A DNA stretch of 64,000 bases from Collinsella sp. OM04-5 (GCF_003439125.1 NZ_QSUU01000001.1:1-64000), one strand, 5' to 3'. Positions 26,467 through 35,193 are shown, numbered from the stretch's first letter. Made by a program: numbers and translations. The notes: generated by a model from the letters alone, not told the origin.

Positions 26467-26868
26467 TTACAGGCGGTCCTTGTTCTCGGCCTTGATGGCG
26501 TGCGCCTGCTGAACAAAGAACAGGTCGTACACCACGATGACAAAGGCGCCAAAGTTGATGGCGTCGCCGCCAAACGCGGGAAGCGTGAGCACCGCCTGGG
26601 CAAGCGTGGCGACTGCAGCAACGATACCGAGCTTAAACGCGCCGTCAACCTGCGAAGGCTTGTTGGCACCCTTGATGCCCGCAACGCCCGCGGCAAGATC
26701 GATGAGGCCCTTGGCGATAATCACGGCCGCGGCGAGCATGGCGTTCGATCCGTAGGTGGACTCGAACTTGCCGGTCGCGATGCCGGCGATTCCAATGACG
26801 AGACTGGCGATGCCCAGAACAAAATAAATCAGGGCAAGGATTTTGAGAGTCTTGCGAGTGAAGCTCAT
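26467..26868 (-). CDS. Small four-helix membrane protein
   Basis: 133 residues from MSFTRKTLK, chosen because AAAGGACC lies just upstream; the longer frame has no ribosome site. Four hydrophobic segments: LALIYFVLGIASLVIGIAG, NAMLAAAVIIAKGLIDLAAG, FKLGIVAAVATLAQAVLTL and NFGAFVIVVYDLFFVQQ. No family is recognised. It is alone on its strand, convergent with the rRNA methyltransferase gene. Confidence 0.7.
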   Translation of the reverse strand: MSFTRKTLKILALIYFVLGIASLVIGIAGIATGKFESTYGSNAMLAAAVIIAKGLIDLAAGVAGIKGANKPSQVDGAFKLGIVAAVATLAQAVLTLPAFGGDAINFGAFVIVVYDLFFVQQAHAIKAENKDRL

Positions 26869-27095
26869 GGCTGGTCCTTTCGATACGAGTACGCCAACCT
26901 GGCGCACCCTATGTGCTGCACATATGGTGAAGCACATTGTAGTTCAACGCGGCGATGCATGCGCCTGAAAGCGTCTCTTGCCTGCACGGTTCAACCTTTC
27001 AAAAAGGAAAGCTGGACGTAAGTCAAATCGATGGCAGCGCATGCGCGGCGCTGCGATGATGAGGCCATGGTAAGAGCTGGACCGAAGGAGGAGCC

Positions 27096-27239
27096 ATGAT
27101 GTACGGAGTCAAGCAAGTGGATGAGCCGCGGTCACTGGGAAGGCGCATGAGTGATTCTGTGATCGCTGCCGTGTGCACGGTATTGATGGCTGTGCTTTGC
27201 ATTGGGATGCTGTGGACCATGTCGCATGTGGGACAATAA
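27096..27239 (+). CDS. 47-residue single-pass membrane protein
   Basis: ATG at 27096 directly after a very strong GAAGGAGGAG site. The product is 47 residues: a basic, polar N-terminus, then one membrane helix of about 20 residues (VIAAVCTVLMAVLCIGMLW), and a short tail. The strength of the ribosome site and the clean hydrophobic segment support a real gene. Function unknown; it lies upstream of the RsmJ-like gene on the same strand. Confidence 0.6.
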   Translation: MMYGVKQVDEPRSLGRRMSDSVIAAVCTVLMAVLCIGMLWTMSHVGQ

Positions 27240-27302
27240 CGGACGGTTGGGTGCCAACTGAGGTGGCGCTCACGTATTCGTTTTGCTTGCTAAGGAGTGT
27301 CC

Positions 27303-28007
27303 ATGGGCGTCGTCGATCCCTTTTCTGTTGCTCGGGCTGCTGGGCTCGAGCTCGTGCGGACGTCCGAGGGCCTTACGCTCACCGACGGCACGATGGAGTT
27401 GCGTGCCGATTTTGGCCGCATGCTTCCACGGCTCAAGCAGGGCCGTTTGCAGCAAGAGCTACTGGTTAAGGCCGCGCGCACAAAAGGCATCGAGCAGCCA
27501 TGGGCGATTGACGCCACGGCAGGCTTTGGCGAGGATTCGCTGCTGCTGGCGGCAGCGGGCTTTACCGTCGATCTGTATGAACAGGACTGCGTGATCGCGG
27601 CGCTCCTCAAGGATGCCTTGGACCGCGCGGCGGATGATCCGGCGCTTGCGACTGCCGTGGCGCGTATGCGCTTACATGCGGGCGAGGACAGCATTGCCGG
27701 CCTTCGCCATACGGCTGAGCTGGTCGAGCGCGGTGAGCTCGCGGCTCCCGACGTGGTGTATCTGGACCCCATGTTTCCCGAGCGCACCAAGAGCGCGGCG
27801 GTTAAAAAGAAGTTCCAGCTCTTGCACCATTTGGAGCAGCCGTGCGCCGATGAGGAGACGCTGGTCGAAGCTGCGCTTGCACCGCACCCGCGCAAGGTCG
27901 TTATCAAGCGGCCGGTGAAGGGGCCGCTGCTTGCCGGCGTTAAGCCGAGCTATCAGCTTGCGGGCAAGGCCGTCCGCTACGATGTTTTGGTGCCGCCGCG
28001 CCCGTAG
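27303..28007 (+). CDS. RsmJ-like class I SAM methyltransferase
   Basis: 234 residues. DATAGFGEDSLLLAAAGFTVDLYEQD is the SAM site and VVYLDPMFPERTKSAAVKKKFQLL the catalytic DPMFP motif typical of RsmJ, which methylates 16S rRNA G1516 at N2. ATG 27303 is preferred over the GTG at 27297 because that codon overlaps the AGGAG site. The C-terminus (HPRKVVIKRPVKGPLL) also fits. The substrate is assigned by family only. Confidence 0.82.
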   Translation: MGVVDPFSVARAAGLELVRTSEGLTLTDGTMELRADFGRMLPRLKQGRLQQELLVKAARTKGIEQPWAIDATAGFGEDSLLLAAAGFTVDLYEQDCVIAALLKDALDRAADDPALATAVARMRLHAGEDSIAGLRHTAELVERGELAAPDVVYLDPMFPERTKSAAVKKKFQLLHHLEQPCADEETLVEAALAPHPRKVVIKRPVKGPLLAGVKPSYQLAGKAVRYDVLVPPRP

Positions 28008-28074
28008 TTTGCGTGCGATGGCCGGCGATGTGTCGGTGCCGCGCCGCTGCGTGAGTGTCGCGCCGATGCGGCGC

Positions 28075-28371
28075 CTATTTCCAAGGGTGCGACGTCAGGT
28101 GCCACCCGCCGCAGTATTCACATTTGTAGCAGGCCAAGCCACGTCGTCCACGGTTTTCGCAGTCGGCCATAACGGCCTCGGCCTCGGCGCGTGTGTCGTA
28201 GCGGTTTTTGCGCTCGCACGACTTGTAGCGCCAAGCCTCATCGCGCTCGGCGTCCAGGGCATCGCGGCGCTCGTCCTCGCGCGCAAACAGGTCGCTCATA
28301 TCGCCGCCGGTGGCAGCGCCCAAAAACTCGCTTTTGGCCTTTGACCAGGCGGCTCGCTTTTTGCTTCCCAT
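28075..28371 (-). CDS. Small protein with C-terminal zinc-finger motif
   Basis: 98 residues from MGSKKRAAW; a start 33 bp earlier is possible but lacks a ribosome site, while AAGGAG precedes this one. The N-terminal two thirds are charged and helical. The C-terminal CYKCEYCGGWHLTSHP could bind a zinc ion through two Cys and two His. The family is not recognised; nucleic-acid binding is a guess from the basic charge and finger. Confidence 0.6.
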   Translation of the reverse strand: MGSKKRAAWSKAKSEFLGAATGGDMSDLFAREDERRDALDAERDEAWRYKSCERKNRYDTRAEAEAVMADCENRGRRGLACYKCEYCGGWHLTSHPWK

Positions 28372-28447
28372 CCGCTCCTTGCCCTTTCCAAACGTTGGTA
28401 TCATTGCTCAATCAAAGTGATACCAATAAACGTGAGGTCGCCGCGTG

Positions 28448-28936
28448 ATGATCAGAAAAACCCTCGATACCGACATTCCCGCCGTCATGGCTATCTATGA
28501 CGCGGCCCGCGCCTTTATGCGCGCGCATGGCAACGCCACGCAGTGGCCCGAGGGCACGCCTTCGGCCGAGCAGCTGGCTGCCGATATTGCCGCTGGTGGC
28601 AGTTACGTGTGCGAAGTCGACGGCCGCGTGGTGGCGACGTTTGCCTTTTTACCGGGTCCGGACGAGTGCTATGACGTGATTGAGGACGGTCAATGGCGCA
28701 GCGACACTCCGTATGCCGTGCTGCATCGCGTGGCATCCGACGGCACCGTGCACGGTATCGCGGCGGCGATGTTTGCCTTTGCCAAGGAATGCGCCGACCA
28801 TCTGCGTATTGACACGCACGAGGACAACTTGCCCATGCAGGGCGCCATCGCCAAGGCGGGGTTCGAGCGTGTCGGTATCGTCTATGTGTCCGACGGCACG
28901 GCGCGTGTCGCGTTTGATTGGCTGCGCGAGGCGTAG
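28448..28936 (+). CDS. GNAT-family N-acetyltransferase
   Basis: 162 residues (or one more from the GTG at 28445). IRKTLDTDIPAVMAIYDAARAFMR at the N-terminus, VAAMFAFAKECADHLRIDTHEDN and MQGAIAKAGFERVGIVYVSDG at the C-terminus follow the GNAT fold, though the acetyl-CoA loop is not canonical. The substrate is unknown. The ribosome site GAGG is weak. It is convergent with the probable 6S RNA; the shared terminator lies at 28971-28998. Confidence 0.75.
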   Translation: MIRKTLDTDIPAVMAIYDAARAFMRAHGNATQWPEGTPSAEQLAADIAAGGSYVCEVDGRVVATFAFLPGPDECYDVIEDGQWRSDTPYAVLHRVASDGTVHGIAAAMFAFAKECADHLRIDTHEDNLPMQGAIAKAGFERVGIVYVSDGTARVAFDWLREA

Positions 28937-28970
28937 GAGCCAAGGCACGTATCATCACCCAGCTCAAATA

Positions 28971-28998
28971 AAAAATGGCCCCGAGTGGGGCCATTTTT
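28971..28998. terminator. Bidirectional intrinsic terminator
   Basis: AAAAATGGCCCC (28971-28982) and GGGGCCATTTTT (28987-28998) with a GAGT loop give U-runs on both strands. It ends the GNAT gene on plus and the 6S-like transcript on minus. Confidence 0.9.
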
Positions 28999-29166
28999 GG
29001 TAAAACGCGTCGTTGTGGGACTCGCATTGTTACCGCCCCAGATGAACCCGGGCAGACAAAAAGGGGAGGTGCCGGCTTTCGCAAGGCGCGAACCTACGAA
29101 AATCGCCGCGCGGCAACGCGGGGCGATGAGCTCGGTCGGGGGATAGGGCCCGCTTCGCCCACCGGC
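28971..29166 (-). ncRNA. ssrS: Probable 6S RNA
   Basis: The 305-bp gap before the TetM-like gene has no convincing gene on plus. On minus a TACAAT box (29178 to 29173) is followed by a GC-rich sequence of about 195 nt ending at an intrinsic terminator. Near its 5' end it reads AAGCGGGCCCTATCCCCCGA, very close to the conserved 5' side of the 6S central bubble (AAGCGGGCCxxUCCCCxGA). The 3' half has GCCCGGGTTC, which can pair with GAAGCGGGC to close a long stem. Length and termination fit 6S RNA, the RNA polymerase decoy. No covariance test was possible. Confidence 0.55.
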
Positions 29167-29242
29167 CCGTAAATTGTATCATCCAGTGTGGAGCGTGAAC
29201 GCCCGTTGCCGCGTGCGATGGGCTTGCAATAAGAGGAGAGCC

Positions 29243-31246
29243 ATGTCGAAGCAAGCGGTCGTTGGAATCTTGGCGCATGTCGATGCCGGCAAGACCACGT
29301 TGGCCGAGGCCATGCTGTTCAACGCGGGCCGCCTTCGCAAGCGTGGCCGCGTGGACGATGGCGATTCGCATCTGGACACTAACACGATCGAGCGCGAGCG
29401 CGGTATCACGATTTTCTCGTCGCAGGCCGTGCTCGACCACGGCGATACCCACGTCATGCTCGTGGATGCTCCCGGCCATGTCGATTTTTCTGCCGAGGCG
29501 GAGCGCACACTGCGTGCCCTGGACTACGCGATTCTGGTGGTGGGCGCCAACGATGGCGTGCAGGGGCACACCGAAACCCTGTGGCGCCTGCTTGCACGCT
29601 ATGACATCCCGACGTTCATCTTCATCAACAAGATCGATTTGGAGAATCCCGGCCGCGATGTTTTGCTGGCACAACTCGGGCAGCGTCTTTCCGAGGGCTG
29701 CCTGGATGCCAACGAGCTGCTGGCGGGCGCCGCCGTTCAGGAGGACGCTGCTGCGTTGGACGAAGCGGCGCTCGAGGAGTTTCTTGAAGCGGGTGAGCTT
29801 TCTGTCGCAACGCTGTCGCGCATGGTTGCCGAGCGCAAGCTCTTTCCCTGCTTTGCCGGCTCGGCGCTCAAGGACCAAGGCGTTGACGAGCTACTGGATG
29901 GTATATGCGCGCTGATGCGTGAGCAGGCGTGGCTCCCGGAGTTTGCCGCGCGCGTCTATCGTGTCAGCCGCGGGGATCGTGGCGAGCGCTTGGCTTGGGT
30001 TAAAGTGACCGGCGGCACGCTGCGCGCAAAACAGATGATCAGCGGGCATTCCAGTGCCGAGGCGTGGGAACAGAAGGTCGATCAGGTACGCATCTATAAC
30101 GGCGAGAAGTATGAGCTTGCCCAAGAAGTTGCTGCTGGCGGTATTTGCGCCGTGACGGGTCTTGCGCACGTTCGCCCAGGGGACGCCCTGGGCACGGAGC
30201 CCGCGGGCGATGCGCCCGTCATCGCTCCGGTCCTCACCTATACGGTGCTGCCGGGCGAACACGACGTTCATGCGGTGTTTAAAGCGCTGAGTGAGTTGGC
30301 GGACGAAGATCCCATGCTCGGCGTAAGCTGGAATACGCATCTTGAGCAGATCCATTTGCAGTTGATGGGCGCCGTGCAACTCGAGGTCGTGCAGCGGGTG
30401 TTGGCCGATCGCTTTGGCCTTTCGGTTGCGTTTGAGCCCGGCGGCATTCTCTATAAGGAGACTATTTCGCGGCCGGTCGAGGGTGTGGGCCACTTTGAGC
30501 CGCTGCGCCACTATGCCGAGGTGCATTTGCGCTTGGAGCCGTTGCCGGCGGGTTCGGGCGTGCAGTTTGGCACCGTCACCTCGACCGATGAGCTCGATCT
30601 TAACTGGCAGCGTTTGGCGCTCACCAACGCTATGGAGCGCGATCACCTGGGCGTGTTGACGGGCTCGCCCATCACCGATGTGCGCATTACGCTCACGGGC
30701 GGCCGCGCGCATGCCAAACACACCGAGGGCGGCGATTTTCGCCAGGCCACGTACCGCGCGATTCGCCAGGGTTTGATGCAGGCGCGCGAGGCCGGCGCGG
30801 CGGTGTTGTTGGAGCCGTGGTATCGCTTTGAGCTCGAGGTGCCGGGGGAGTGCGTGGGCCGGGCGCTTTCGGATGTCACGCGCATGGGCGCCGAGTACAA
30901 GCCGCCGGCGATGGCGGGCGACCGGGCGAAGCTTGTGGGTCGCGTGCCAGCATCCGAGGTACAGGATTATGCGCTGGAGGTGGCTGCCTACACGAGCGGC
31001 CGCGGACATCTGTACCTTGAGTTCGCCGGTTATGCGGCATGCCATGATGCCGAGCGCGTCATCGAGGCGGCCGCCTATGAGCCCGAGGCCGATCTGCCCA
31101 ACACGCCCGACTCGGTCTTTTGCGCCCACGGCGCCGGCTACACGGTCAAATGGTACGACGTACCCGCCGCGGCGCACGTAAAGGTCGATCCCGCCACTTT
31201 CCGCCCCTATCGCTCCGCCGACGCGGAATTTTTCGGCCACATGTGA
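29243..31246 (+). CDS. TetM/TetO-like ribosomal protection GTPase
   Basis: 667 residues, EF-G-like translational GTPase of the Tet(M)/Tet(O)/OtrA group. G1 AHVDAGKTTL, G3 DAPGHVDFSAEAERTL, G4 NKID and a G5-like GSAL are present, then domains II-V with AMERDHLGVLTGSPITDVRITLTGGRAHAKHTEGGDF. The start at 29243 follows AGAGGAGAG. The base composition equals that of its neighbours and there are no mobility genes beside it, so it looks like a resident paralogue and not a recently gained resistance gene; tetracycline protection is possible but unproven. The last codons (ATG TGA) lie inside a palindromic repeat. Confidence 0.8.
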   Translation: MSKQAVVGILAHVDAGKTTLAEAMLFNAGRLRKRGRVDDGDSHLDTNTIERERGITIFSSQAVLDHGDTHVMLVDAPGHVDFSAEAERTLRALDYAILVVGANDGVQGHTETLWRLLARYDIPTFIFINKIDLENPGRDVLLAQLGQRLSEGCLDANELLAGAAVQEDAAALDEAALEEFLEAGELSVATLSRMVAERKLFPCFAGSALKDQGVDELLDGICALMREQAWLPEFAARVYRVSRGDRGERLAWVKVTGGTLRAKQMISGHSSAEAWEQKVDQVRIYNGEKYELAQEVAAGGICAVTGLAHVRPGDALGTEPAGDAPVIAPVLTYTVLPGEHDVHAVFKALSELADEDPMLGVSWNTHLEQIHLQLMGAVQLEVVQRVLADRFGLSVAFEPGGILYKETISRPVEGVGHFEPLRHYAEVHLRLEPLPAGSGVQFGTVTSTDELDLNWQRLALTNAMERDHLGVLTGSPITDVRITLTGGRAHAKHTEGGDFRQATYRAIRQGLMQAREAGAAVLLEPWYRFELEVPGECVGRALSDVTRMGAEYKPPAMAGDRAKLVGRVPASEVQDYALEVAAYTSGRGHLYLEFAGYAACHDAERVIEAAAYEPEADLPNTPDSVFCAHGAGYTVKWYDVPAAAHVKVDPATFRPYRSADAEFFGHM

Positions 31247-31271
31247 CAAAGGGACAGTCCCTTTGTCACAT
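31241..31271. repeat. TGTGACAAAGGGAC palindrome, copy 1
   Basis: A 15-bp arm, one central base, perfect mirror. It supplies the stop codon of the upstream gene. Confidence 0.95.
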
Positions 31272-31273
31272 TG

Positions 31274-31306
31274 AGTTGGTATAACTCGGTATAAGTTGGT
31301 ATAACT
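31274..31306. promoter_or_regulatory. Two direct repeats AGTTGGTATAACT before the AAA ATPase gene
   Basis: 13-bp copies at 31274-31286 and 31294-31306, 20 bp apart (two helical turns). Each is itself a small palindrome (AGTT...AACT). A half copy (GGTATAA) lies between. Likely a regulator or self-binding site. Confidence 0.6.
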
Positions 31307-31339
31307 ATTACCAGCGTTTGCTAATCCGAGGAGGCCGAC

Positions 31340-32458
31340 ATGAACCCAAATCCCTTTAAGCCAACGGCTGGTAAACGACCTCCGATACTCATCGGTCGCG
31401 AGTCGGTCATCGAAGATTTTGAGGAAGGGCTCGATAACGGTGCCGGAGCGCCGGGCAGACTCATGCTCATTACAGGAAACCGCGGCTGTGGCAAAACAGT
31501 TCTCCTGCGGGAGCTGCAACGTCTGGCCAGTGAGCGCGGATGGGCGGTTGTCTCCGATTCCGCTTCGCTTGGCTTATGTGACCGCTTGGCCGACGCGCTT
31601 CGCTCGAATAAGCCCGTTGTGACGTCAATGGAGTTTGGCCCATCGTTTGGACGGATGTCGGTTGAGGCGGCGCGGGCAAAAGGCGAGACGTTGCGGGGGC
31701 TGGTCAACGAGCGTCTCAAGAAGCTCGGTCCAGGTAAGGGCATCCTGTTTGCGATTGACGAGGCTCAATCTGCGTCTATCGAGGAACTGGCGGCTCTCGC
31801 CGTTCTCTATCAGCAGGTGCTCGGAGATCAGGATGCTACGGGCTTGCCCGATAGCGAGCAACGCGGTCTTGCGCTGGTCTTTGCCGGCTTGCCCAGCATG
31901 GTTGACGATTTGCTCGAAGAGCCGAGCGTGACGTTTTTGCGGCGTGCCCAGCAGCGTACGTTGGGGGCGATTTCTTTGCCCCAGGTGCGTGATTCATATA
32001 TCCAGACGGTCGAATGTGCTGGCCTTTGCGTTGATGCAGGGACGGCGGGCCTTGCAGCGCACAAGAGCATGGGGCATCCCTATATGGTTCAGCTGGTGGG
32101 ATATTACATGTGGCGGTCTGCTGTCCGGCGTGGCTCGCAAGTCATTGAAAGGCGCGATGTCGAGGATGGCCATGCGGATGCCGTCTCCGAGTTCTACGAA
32201 GCGGTTGACGCGCCTCTGTATTACGGGCTGCGCAGTCCGCAGCGCCTCTTTATCGAGGCCATGGCGGTAGACGAGGGCAAGCCGACGCGCATGGCGGATA
32301 TCATTGAGCGCTGCGACCGTACCCAGAGTTGGGCGAGCAAATACCGCGCGAGCCTGATTCGCGAGCGCGTCATCGAGGCTGCCGGATACGGCCTCGTCCG
32401 GTTTAGCGTGCCTATGCTGGGCAAGTACATTCGCGATCACATTTTATGGCACGAGTAA
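31340..32458 (+). CDS. AAA ATPase with C-terminal winged helix
   Basis: 372 residues. Walker A GNRGCGKTVLL near residue 49, Walker B GILFAIDEAQSA, a sensor region ALVFAGLPSM and a C-terminal winged-helix-like part (MADIIERCDRTQSWASKYRAS) as in Orc1/Cdc6-like bacterial ATPases. A ribosome site GAGGAGG precedes the start. It is bracketed by two copies of the TGTGACA palindrome and preceded by direct repeats. Such ATPases act in varied DNA or signalling roles; no specific function can be assigned. Confidence 0.75.
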   Translation: MNPNPFKPTAGKRPPILIGRESVIEDFEEGLDNGAGAPGRLMLITGNRGCGKTVLLRELQRLASERGWAVVSDSASLGLCDRLADALRSNKPVVTSMEFGPSFGRMSVEAARAKGETLRGLVNERLKKLGPGKGILFAIDEAQSASIEELAALAVLYQQVLGDQDATGLPDSEQRGLALVFAGLPSMVDDLLEEPSVTFLRRAQQRTLGAISLPQVRDSYIQTVECAGLCVDAGTAGLAAHKSMGHPYMVQLVGYYMWRSAVRRGSQVIERRDVEDGHADAVSEFYEAVDAPLYYGLRSPQRLFIEAMAVDEGKPTRMADIIERCDRTQSWASKYRASLIRERVIEAAGYGLVRFSVPMLGKYIRDHILWHE

Positions 32459-32490
32459 TGTGACATGAGGGACTGTCCCTTTGTCACATT
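32457..32490. repeat. TGTGACA palindrome, copy 2 (imperfect)
   Basis: AATGTGACA mirrored by TGTCACATT around TGAGGGACTGTCCCTT. One arm carries a TGA where others have AAA. Confidence 0.9.
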
Positions 32491-32511
32491 CGATCAATAG
32501 GAAGGGGAGCG

Positions 32512-35004
32512 ATGGCGGTGTCGCAACAGCCAAGTGCTATCGAGGTGCGCGGTGCACGTGTCCACAACCTCAAGGACATCGATATCGATATTCCGCTGGG
32601 AAAGCTCGTGGGTATTGCCGGCGTGTCGGGTTCGGGCAAGAGCTCGCTGGCGCTGGGGGTTCTGTATGCCGAGGGCTCGCGTCGTTATCTGGAGGCGCTC
32701 AGCACTTATACCCGCCGTCGGCTGACACAGGCAGAGCATGCTCAGGTGGACGAGGTGTTGCACGTGCCGGCGGCACTCGCATTGCATCAGCGTCCTAGTG
32801 TGCCAGGCGTGCGCTCGACCTTTGGCACCATGACCGAGCTCAACAATAGTCTGCGTCTGCTCTTTAGCCGTTGCGCCCATCACGTGTGCCCACATTGCGG
32901 GGCGCGCGTGGAGCCGAGCCTTAACGTGGCTGCAGGCCTGTCGCTCACGTGTCCGACATGTGGCCGCGAGTTCTACGCGCCGAGTGCCGAGGATTTGGCT
33001 TTCAATAGCGGCGGTGCATGTCCCACCTGTGGCGGTACCGGCGTCATGCGCGAGGTGGACGAGGCGAGCCTGGTGCCCGACGAGTCCAAGACTATCAACG
33101 AGGGCGCGGTGCTTCCTTGGGGCACACTCATGTGGGATCTGATGAAGCAGGTGGCTGGCGAGATGGGCGTGCGCACCGACGTGCCGTTTAACCAGCTCAC
33201 GCCTCAAGAGCGCGACATCGTGTTCCACGGTCCGGCGGTTAAAAAGCACATTCTCTACGTTCCCAAAAACGGCGAGGGCGCCACGCCGCTCGATTTTACC
33301 TATTACAACGCTGTCTATACCGTCGAGAATGCGCTCGCCAAGGTTAAGGACGACAAGGGCCTCAAGCGCGTGGCGCGCTTTTTGCGCGAGGGGCCATGCC
33401 GTGACTGTGGCGGCACGCGTCTCTCCGAGGCCGCACGCCATCCCCAGGTGCGCGGTATCAATCTGGCGCAGGCCGCGGCTATGACGCTGGGTGAGGCGAT
33501 TGAGTGGGTGCGCGGGGTGCCCGCATCCTTGCCGGCCGAGATGCAGCCCATGGCGACGGATATCTGCGATTCGTTTTTGAGCACGGCCCGTCGACTGGTC
33601 GATCTGGGCCTCGATTACCTTTCGCTCGACCGCGCCGGTGCCACGCTCTCCACGGGCGAGCGTCAGCGCGTGCAGCTCGCCCGCGTGGTGCGTAACCGAT
33701 CGACGGGCGTGCTCTATGTGCTGGACGAGCCCTCGATTGGCTTGCATCCTGCCAATGTCGACGGCCTGGTAGGCGTGATGCGCGATTTGGTGGATGACGG
33801 CAACACCGTGGTCGTTGTCGACCACGACACGCGCGTACTGGCGGAAGCCGACTATCTGGTCGAGATGGGCCCCGTTGCCGGAGCAGGCGGCGGCAATGTG
33901 ATCGCCGCGGGCGCGGTAGGCGAGGTCGAAGAATCGCAGGGCAGCCGCATCGCCCCATTTTTGCGCTCGGAGCCTGAGCGCTTGCGTCCGCAGGTGCCTG
34001 ACGACGAAATGTTTGACCGGGGCCATATCCGCATGGCGACCGATGCCATCCATACCGTCAAACCGCTCGAAGTCGATATCCCGCGCGGTCGCCTTGTCGC
34101 GGTGACGGGCGTTTCGGGTTCGGGTAAGACGACGTTGGTGCTCGAGACACTCATCCCGGCACTTAAGGCGCAGGCAGCCGGCGAGCGCCTGCCAAAACAC
34201 GTGCGTTGGGTCGATGCCGAGGGCATTGCACGTGCCAACCTGATAGACGCCACGCCCATCGGTGCCAACGTGCGTTCGACGGTAGCGACTTATGCCGACA
34301 TCCATGATGAACTGCGTCGCGCCTTCGCCCGCACGCCCGAGGCCAAGGCAGCCGGCTACAAGGCAGGCGCATTTAGCTACAACACTGGCGCTTTGCGCTG
34401 CCCTACGTGCGATGGCACGGGTTCGATATCGCTCGACGTGCAGTTTTTGCCCGACGTCGAGATCGTCTGCCCGGCATGTCGCGGCTCACGTTATGCAGAT
34501 GCGGCTTCGCATATCCATCGCGAGGGCAAGGACGGGAGCTTGCTGACGTTGCCGCAGCTTATGGACATGAGTGTGGACGAGGCCCTCGACGCCACGGTGG
34601 GACTCAAGAAGGTTCAGGCGCGCTTGCAGACCTTGCACGACCTGGGCTTGGGTTATCTCACACTTGGCGAGCCCACACCGGCGCTTTCGGGCGGCGAGGC
34701 GCAGCGTCTTAAGCTCGCGAGCGAGATGGGCCGCGTGCAGGATGATGCCGTGTTTGTGTTCGACGAGCCCACGATCGGCCTGCACCCGCTCGATGTTCAG
34801 GTGCTGCTGAGCGTGTTCGACGGTCTCGTTGCCAAGGGCGCCACGGTTATCGTGATCGAACACGACCTCGATCTTATCCGTAATGCCGATTACGTGATCG
34901 ACATGGGCCCGGGCGGCGGCGACGCAGGCGGACAAATCGTCTGTGTCGGCACGCCGGGCGACATCGCTGCCTGCTCCGCAAGCATCACCGGCCGCTACCT
35001 CTAA
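32512..35004 (+). CDS. Class II UvrA paralogue
   Basis: 830 residues with two ABC modules: Walker A GVSGSGKSSLALG (N-terminal) and GVSGSGKTTLVLE, signatures LSTGERQRVQLAR and LSGGEAQRLKLAS, Walker B VLDEPSIGLHP and VFDEPTIGLHP. Zinc-finger Cys pairs (CPHCG, CPTCG, CRDCGG, CPTCDG, CPACRG) are kept. The UvrB-binding insertion seen in 940-residue UvrA is missing, because YTRRRL passes almost directly to the first zinc site. Class II UvrAs do not replace UvrA in nucleotide excision repair and are often linked to self-resistance to DNA-binding drugs. It lies between two palindromes. Confidence 0.88.
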   Translation: MAVSQQPSAIEVRGARVHNLKDIDIDIPLGKLVGIAGVSGSGKSSLALGVLYAEGSRRYLEALSTYTRRRLTQAEHAQVDEVLHVPAALALHQRPSVPGVRSTFGTMTELNNSLRLLFSRCAHHVCPHCGARVEPSLNVAAGLSLTCPTCGREFYAPSAEDLAFNSGGACPTCGGTGVMREVDEASLVPDESKTINEGAVLPWGTLMWDLMKQVAGEMGVRTDVPFNQLTPQERDIVFHGPAVKKHILYVPKNGEGATPLDFTYYNAVYTVENALAKVKDDKGLKRVARFLREGPCRDCGGTRLSEAARHPQVRGINLAQAAAMTLGEAIEWVRGVPASLPAEMQPMATDICDSFLSTARRLVDLGLDYLSLDRAGATLSTGERQRVQLARVVRNRSTGVLYVLDEPSIGLHPANVDGLVGVMRDLVDDGNTVVVVDHDTRVLAEADYLVEMGPVAGAGGGNVIAAGAVGEVEESQGSRIAPFLRSEPERLRPQVPDDEMFDRGHIRMATDAIHTVKPLEVDIPRGRLVAVTGVSGSGKTTLVLETLIPALKAQAAGERLPKHVRWVDAEGIARANLIDATPIGANVRSTVATYADIHDELRRAFARTPEAKAAGYKAGAFSYNTGALRCPTCDGTGSISLDVQFLPDVEIVCPACRGSRYADAASHIHREGKDGSLLTLPQLMDMSVDEALDATVGLKKVQARLQTLHDLGLGYLTLGEPTPALSGGEAQRLKLASEMGRVQDDAVFVFDEPTIGLHPLDVQVLLSVFDGLVAKGATVIVIEHDLDLIRNADYVIDMGPGGGDAGGQIVCVGTPGDIAACSASITGRYL

Positions 35005-35006
35005 CC

Positions 35007-35041
35007 GAATGTGACAAAGGGACTGTCCCTTTGTCACATTC
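35007..35041. repeat. TGTGACAAAGGGAC palindrome, copy 3
   Basis: 17-bp perfect arms around a single T. It is the left border of the AT-richer island. Confidence 0.95.
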
Positions 35042-35193
35042 CCGTTAAAGCCAGCATCTGTCGGCATGGCGCTTGAACAGTTTTCGCGTGAGGGTCAAAA
35101 TGGCCTCAACCCATTCGCGAAATTTGCACGCCCTATAGTGAGTGGGCTCTCGCTTGAGCTGATGCTGCCAAGAGGCAGCCGATAGGGGCAATT

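Noticed and set aside
28975..29172. 65-codon frame on plus between GNAT and TetM-like genes
   Set aside because: It overlaps the terminator and the 6S-like transcript; Arg/Gly-rich with no ribosome site.
31274..31306. Plasmid-type iteron origin
   Set aside because: Only two full repeats, chromosomal context, and no Rep initiator; kept only as a regulatory candidate.
29891..31519. 542-codon frame antisense to the TetM-like gene
   Set aside because: Shadow of a conserved GTPase; no ribosome site or domain.
32494..34305. 603-codon open frame antisense to the UvrA-like gene
   Set aside because: Low-complexity translation; antisense to a gene with intact ATPase motifs.
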